Positions 59,841 to 64,000 of a stretch of 64,000 nt of DNA are shown here, piece by piece (the first letter of the stretch is position 1; the number at the start of each line of letters is the position of its first letter). The DNA lies in the NCBI RefSeq assembly GCF_003332305.1, contig NZ_QOIO01000021.1, forward strand, positions 39,699-103,698, written 5' to 3'. The stretch is from Microvirga aerophila (GTDB taxonomy: Bacteria; Pseudomonadota; Alphaproteobacteria; Rhizobiales; Beijerinckiaceae). Made by a program: the position numbers and the translations under genes. The notes under the pieces were generated by a model that made no database searches, was not told where the DNA came from, and was given only the letters and a program-made list of their open reading frames with translations.

Positions 59841-60923
59841 ATGACCGATCTCAACCATCTCGAACATGACCTGCTCAACCAGGTCGAAGCCGCCGGCGAC
59901 GAAGCGGCTCTGGAAACCGTGCGCGTATCGGCGCTCGGCAAGAAGGGCTCCGTCTCCGAACTGCTCAAGACCCTCGGCGCCATGACGCCGGAGGAGCGGA
60001 AGGAACGTGGCCCCCTCATCAACGGCCTGCGCGACAAAGTGCAGACGGCAATTGTGGCCAAGAAGGAAACCCTGGCCGAGGCCGCCCTCGACGCCAGGCT
60101 TTCCGCTGAACGGGTGGACGTCACCCTTCCCGTGCAGGAGGGGCCCGAGACCCGCGGCCGGATTCATCCCATCAGCCAGGTCATCGAGGAACTGACGGCG
60201 ATCTTCGCCGATATGGGTTTCTCGGTCGCCGAAGGGCCAGATGTGGAGACCGACTACCTCAACTTCACGGCGCTCAACTTCCCGGTCGGCCACCCGGCCC
60301 GCGAGATGCACGACACCTTCTTCCTTGCCCCTGACGAGAAGGGCGAGCGCAAGGTGCTGCGCACCCACACCTCGCCGGTCCAGATCCGCACCATGACGTC
60401 TCAGAAGCCTCCGATCCGGGTCATCATTCCGGGCCGGACCTATCGTCATGACTCGGACCAGACCCACACGCCCATGTTCCACCAGGTGGAAGGCCTCGTC
60501 ATCGACAAGCAGGCCAACATCGCGCACCTCAAGTGGATCCTGGAAGAGTTCTGCAAGACCTTCTTCGAGGTCGATCAGGTGAAGATGCGGTTCCGCCCGT
60601 CCTTCTTCCCCTTCACGGAGCCCTCGGCCGAGGTGGATATCCAGTGCTCGCGCAAAGGCGGTGAGATCCGCTTCGGCGAGGGCGAGGATTGGCTCGAGAT
60701 CCTGGGCTGCGGCATGGTCCACCCGAACGTGCTGCGCAATTGCGGCCTCGATCCCGATGAGTACCAGGGCTTTGCCTGGGGCATGGGCATCGACCGTATC
60801 GCCATGCTCAAATACGGCATGCCGGACCTGCGCCCCTTCTTCGAGGCCGATGTGCGCTGGCTGAACCACTATGGGTTCCGTCCACTGGACATTCCGTCCC
60901 TTGTTGGTGGTCTGACGAGCTAA
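59841..60923 (+). CDS. pheS: Phenylalanyl-tRNA synthetase alpha subunit
   Basis: Class II synthetase catalytic subunit. 360 residues from ATG 59841 ([15 protein letters not shown]). N-terminal coiled-coil tRNA-binding part (about 1-90), motif 1 region [14 protein letters not shown], motif 2 [19 protein letters not shown] (in part), and motif 3 [17 protein letters not shown]. Separated from pheT by a small secreted protein gene, an unusual break of pheST. Confidence 0.98.
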   Translation: MTDLNHLEHDLLNQVEAAGDEAALETVRVSALGKKGSVSELLKTLGAMTPEERKERGPLINGLRDKVQTAIVAKKETLAEAALDARLSAERVDVTLPVQEGPETRGRIHPISQVIEELTAIFADMGFSVAEGPDVETDYLNFTALNFPVGHPAREMHDTFFLAPDEKGERKVLRTHTSPVQIRTMTSQKPPIRVIIPGRTYRHDSDQTHTPMFHQVEGLVIDKQANIAHLKWILEEFCKTFFEVDQVKMRFRPSFFPFTEPSAEVDIQCSRKGGEIRFGEGEDWLEILGCGMVHPNVLRNCGLDPDEYQGFAWGMGIDRIAMLKYGMPDLRPFFEADVRWLNHYGFRPLDIPSLVGGLTS

Positions 60924-60934
60924 GGGCTCTGGTC

Positions 60935-61345
60935 ATGCGGTACTTCTCCGCCGTGCTTCTGGGATGCGCCGTCTCGGTTTCGGCTTTGGATGCCTTGGCG
61001 CAACCTAGGGCTCGCATCGATGTCCCGGTGATGGTCGGCGGTACGGGCGTCCTCGACGGATGCGCCTCCGTGGGCCAGATCATTGGGCTCGATCCACGCG
61101 GTGACGGATTCCTGTCCGTCAGAAGTGGACCCGGTGGAAAGCCGTACCGTGAGATCGACCGCCTCTACAACGGCAACCAGGTTTTCGTCTGCCACGACAA
61201 GGGCCCCTGGCTCGCGGTCGTATACGGTCAGTCGGCCGATGGAACATGCGGTGTCAGTACGCCCTGGCCGGTTCGTCAGCCTTATACCGGACCCTGCCGT
61301 TCAGGCTGGATCCACTCCCGTTATGTCCAGATCGTTGCTGGATAG
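60935..61345 (+). CDS. Secreted SH3-domain protein inserted between pheS and pheT
   Basis: 136 residues: Sec signal peptide (about 1-23, cleavage LAQ-P), then a bacterial SH3-like domain: LSVRSGPGGKPYREIDRLYNG, FVCHDKGPWLAVVYG and GWIHSRYVQIVAG (SH3_3/SH3b pattern). Four cysteines lie in the exported part. Predicted periplasmic or cell-wall binding, function unknown. It begins 11 bases after the pheS stop and ends 33 bases before pheT, so it is cotranscribed with the synthetase genes. Confidence 0.85.
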   Translation: MRYFSAVLLGCAVSVSALDALAQPRARIDVPVMVGGTGVLDGCASVGQIIGLDPRGDGFLSVRSGPGGKPYREIDRLYNGNQVFVCHDKGPWLAVVYGQSADGTCGVSTPWPVRQPYTGPCRSGWIHSRYVQIVAG

Positions 61346-61378
61346 CCGAACAAGCCTGCAAGGCACACGAGTGTAACA

Positions 61379-63802
61379 ATGAAATTCACCCTCTCCTGGC
61401 TCAAGGATCACCTCGACACCACAGCCCCCCTCGACGAGATCGTCGAGACGCTCACCCGCATCGGCCTCGAGGTCGAGGGCGTCGAGGACAAGGCCAAAAC
61501 GCTGGCGCCCTACACGGTCGCCTATGTGGTGTCGGCCGAGCAGCACCCCAACGCCGATCGCCTGCGCATCTGCGTGGTCGACACGGGCGAGGGCGCGCCG
61601 ATCCAGGTCGTGTGCGGCGCACCGAACGCCCGCACCGGCATGAAGAGCGTGTTCGCGCCTCCGGGCACCTACATTCCGGGCAAGAACATCACGCTCGGCG
61701 TCGGCACGATCCGCGGCGTCGAGAGCCGGGGCATGCTGTGCTCGGCGGCGGAGCTCGAGATCTCCGACGATCACGACGGAATCATCGACCTGCCCGAAGA
61801 TGCGCCTGTCGGCCAGGCCTACGCGGCCTATGCCGGGTTGGATGATCCGGTGATCGAGATCAACCTCACGCCGAACCGGCCCGATTGTACCTCCATCCAC
61901 GGCATCGCCCGCGACCTCGCGGCGGCGGGCCTCGGCACGCTCAAGAACGATGCGGCTCCGTCCGTCTCCGGCGAAGGCGCGTGCCCCGTTTCCGTGACGC
62001 TCGACTTCGCTGCCGGTGACGAGCATCTGTGCCCGGCTTTCGCTCTTCGTCTCGTGCGCGGCGTCAAGAATGGCCCATCGCCGGAATGGATGCAGCGCCG
62101 GCTCCTCTCCATCGGCCTGCGCCCCATCAACGCGCTGGTCGACATCACCAACTACATGACTTTCGATCAGGGCCGTCCGCTCCACGTGTTCGACGCCAAG
62201 AAGGTGAAGGGCAACCTCACCGTTCGTCGCGCCAAGGAGGGCGAGGAGGTGCTGGCGCTCGACGGGCGTACCTACAAGCTCGATCCCGGCACGGTTGTGA
62301 TCGCGGACGAAAACGGCGTCGAGTCGATTGCGGGCATCATGGGCGGCGAGCATTCGGGCTGCGACGAGAACACGACCGATGTGCTGATCGAGTCCGCTCT
62401 CTGGGATCCGCTCAACATCGCGCAAAGCGGCCGCAAGCTCGGAATCATCACCGATGCGCGCTACCGGTTCGAGCGCGGCGTCGATCCGGCGTTCACGGTC
62501 CCAGGGCTCGAACTGGCGACCAAGCTGGTCGTCGATCTCTGCGGCGGCGAGCCGACCCAGGCGATTGTCGCAGGTTCCGTGCCTCAGTCCGACCTTGTCA
62601 TCGAGTTCCCCTGGTCTGAGGTCTCGCGCTTGTCCGGCCTTGATGTTCAGCCGCCTGAGTCCAAGCAGATCCTCGAGAAGCTCGGCTTCGCGGTTTCCGG
62701 CTCTGGGGAGCGTGTCAGCGTCAAGGCGCCGTCCTGGCGTCCCGACATCGAGGGCAAGGCCGATCTGGTCGAGGAGGTCATCCGCATCGCAGGCGTCGAC
62801 CGCATCGAGCCGAAGCCCCTGCCGCGTCTGGAGGCCACGGTGGCAAAGCCCATCCTGACCCTGATTCAGAAGCGGACCCGTCTTGCCAAGCGCTCCCTAG
62901 CGGTGCGCGGGCTGGTGGAGGCCGTCACCTGGTCGTTCATCGCCAAGACCGAGGCGGAACTGTTCGGCGGCGGCGATGCTGCGCTGGCGCTTGCCAATCC
63001 CATCGCGTCCGATCTCTCGGACATGCGCCCAAGCCTGCTGCCGGGCCTCCTCAAAGCGGCTCAGCGCAACGCGGATCGCGGCTTCGGTGATGTGGCTTTG
63101 TTCGAGGTCGGCCAGACCTTCGCGTCCGACAGGCCTGAAGGCCAAAACATCAAGGCGGCGGCCGTCCGTCGTGGCACCGCGCGGGCGGAAGGCGTTGGTC
63201 GTCATTGGGACGGGGGCGCTGAGAGCGTCGATGCCTTCGATGCCAAGGCGGACGTCATGGCGTTGCTCGCTACCCTCGGCATTCCGGCCGGAGGCCTACA
63301 AGTGGTGGCCGGTGGGCCGGCCTGGTTTCACCCTGGGCGTTCGGCCACCCTACAGTTCGGACCCAAGAACGTGGTCGGAGCCTTCGGCGAGATCCACCCG
63401 AAGGTGCTGAAAGCGCTCGATCTCAAGGGGCCGCTCGTCGCCTTCGAGATCAACCTTGATGCTCTCCCACCGCCGAAGGCCAAGCCCACCAAGATGAAGC
63501 CGAAGCTGGCCTTGTCCGACTTCCAGCCCATCACCCGCGACTTTGCCTTTGTGGTGGGGCGGCAGGTGCAGGCTGGCGACATCGTCAAGGCGGCGCAAGC
63601 GGCGGAGCGTCAGCTGGTCGTGAGCGTCGACGTGTTCGACATCTACGAGGGCGCAGGCATCGACCCGGACAAGAAGTCCGTCGCCATCGCGGTGACGTTG
63701 CAGCCTACCGAGAAGACCCTGACCGACACGGAAATCGAAGCCGTTTCGACCAAGATCGTCGGTGAAGTTGCGAAGAAGACCGGCGCGGTGTTGCGTAGCT
63801 GA
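61379..63802 (+). CDS. pheT: Phenylalanyl-tRNA synthetase beta subunit
   Basis: 807 residues. N-terminal EMAP-II-like tRNA-binding domain ([28 protein letters not shown]), B3/B4 editing domain ([20 protein letters not shown], in part), B5 domain, class II-like core, and the C-terminal ferredoxin-fold anticodon-binding domain ([13 protein letters not shown]). Complete, 20 bases from a repeat-rich 3' end. Acts as an alpha2beta2 heterotetramer with PheS. Confidence 0.98.
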   Translation: MKFTLSWLKDHLDTTAPLDEIVETLTRIGLEVEGVEDKAKTLAPYTVAYVVSAEQHPNADRLRICVVDTGEGAPIQVVCGAPNARTGMKSVFAPPGTYIPGKNITLGVGTIRGVESRGMLCSAAELEISDDHDGIIDLPEDAPVGQAYAAYAGLDDPVIEINLTPNRPDCTSIHGIARDLAAAGLGTLKNDAAPSVSGEGACPVSVTLDFAAGDEHLCPAFALRLVRGVKNGPSPEWMQRRLLSIGLRPINALVDITNYMTFDQGRPLHVFDAKKVKGNLTVRRAKEGEEVLALDGRTYKLDPGTVVIADENGVESIAGIMGGEHSGCDENTTDVLIESALWDPLNIAQSGRKLGIITDARYRFERGVDPAFTVPGLELATKLVVDLCGGEPTQAIVAGSVPQSDLVIEFPWSEVSRLSGLDVQPPESKQILEKLGFAVSGSGERVSVKAPSWRPDIEGKADLVEEVIRIAGVDRIEPKPLPRLEATVAKPILTLIQKRTRLAKRSLAVRGLVEAVTWSFIAKTEAELFGGGDAALALANPIASDLSDMRPSLLPGLLKAAQRNADRGFGDVALFEVGQTFASDRPEGQNIKAAAVRRGTARAEGVGRHWDGGAESVDAFDAKADVMALLATLGIPAGGLQVVAGGPAWFHPGRSATLQFGPKNVVGAFGEIHPKVLKALDLKGPLVAFEINLDALPPPKAKPTKMKPKLALSDFQPITRDFAFVVGRQVQAGDIVKAAQAAERQLVVSVDVFDIYEGAGIDPDKKSVAIAVTLQPTEKTLTDTEIEAVSTKIVGEVAKKTGAVLRS

Positions 63803-63811
63803 TTTGGAATG

Positions 63812-63966
63812 GTCATCCCGGGCGAGCGCAGCGAGACCCGGGATCGTTCTCCGAATAGGGCGCTTTTCTCGTCCTGTCATCCCGGATCGCGGCTTTGCCG
63901 CGTCCGGGATGACAGCTTGGGGCTAGAGCGTGCAGCGGTTGCGTGGAATCGGGATCGCTGATTCCA
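63812..63966. repeat. Cluster of dispersed palindromic repeats after pheT
   Basis: Three elements in the last 200 bases. First, GTCATCCCGGGCGAGC...GACCCGGGATC (63812-63851). Second, a near-perfect hairpin CTGTCATCCCGG...CCGGGATGACAG (63874-63915, TTT loop, one bulged T). Third, TGGAATC...GATTCCA (63944-63966) within an AGAGCGTGCAGCGGTTGC element. All belong to intergenic palindromes common in Rhizobiales; the second could terminate pheT transcripts. No gene seen to the window end. Confidence 0.7.
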
Positions 63967-64000
63967 TTGGGCTGGTTGTAGTCGGTCGGGAGGCGTCCCA

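Overview
This 64-kb window reads as ordinary core chromosome of an alphaproteobacterium of the order Rhizobiales (Hyphomicrobiales). GC is roughly 62-64%, coding density is high, and several proteins are alphaproteobacterial markers: FzlA-like GST-fold protein, PmtA, OlsB, TIGR02300, DUF1150, DUF2244, DUF1194, MaeB and an Omp31/RopB-type porin. A Microvirga/Methylobacteriaceae-like organism is my best guess, but that is inference. I see no prophage, insertion sequence, CRISPR array, toxin-antitoxin cassette or conjugative module, and nothing I can defend as an undescribed multi-gene system. The interest lies in regulatory signals, damaged or oddly started genes, and unusual gene neighbourhoods.

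Layout. 1-13.7 kb is mostly minus strand: the tail of an SPW-repeat protein, a secreted protein, alkB, dapB-gpmA, and pmtA-pyrF-class D beta-lactamase followed by two tandem DUF1330 genes. Then come dnaK-dnaJ with a clear RpoH-type promoter, an AraC-methyltransferase fusion, a DUF2244 gene, nth on the plus strand and uppP. 13.8-20.2 kb: fzlA-queG-SDR on plus, olsB and a frameshifted comM on minus, then an orphan response regulator. 20.3-34.6 kb: mutS, maeB, a HAD phosphatase, hrpB, mgsA with a DUF1194 gene, aroA-cmk, a TIGR02300 gene, tRNA-Ala(GGC), an outer-membrane porin, a candidate small RNA and a second secreted protein. 34.9-43 kb: malate synthase G, a Tat-exported PhoX behind a Pho-box-like site, 5-oxoprolinase subunits C and B, 3-hydroxybutyrate dehydrogenase and proline iminopeptidase. 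43.3-53.6 kb: two transport operons, a polyamine-type ABC importer (plus) and a complete dipeptide ABC importer ending in an M19 dipeptidase (minus). 53.8-64 kb: argH, a heat-shock hsp20-DUF1150 pair, an alpha/beta hydrolase, a GT4 glycosyltransferase, and the translation block infC-rpmI-rplT-pheS-(SH3 protein)-pheT.

How the genes fit together. MaeB, GlcB, BdhA and MgsA are carbon-flow enzymes for growth on organic acids, C2 compounds and storage polyester. PhoX, PmtA and OlsB belong to phosphorus and membrane-lipid management. The Dpp importer, M19 dipeptidase, Pip and PxpB/C handle peptides and pyroglutamate. AlkB, the Ada-like fusion, Nth and MutS repair DNA. DnaK/DnaJ and Hsp20 share an RpoH-type promoter with identical spacing. 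Dispersed palindromic intergenic repeats typical of Rhizobiales occur at about 1.9-2.1, 20.2, 43.1, 56.1 and 63.8 kb.
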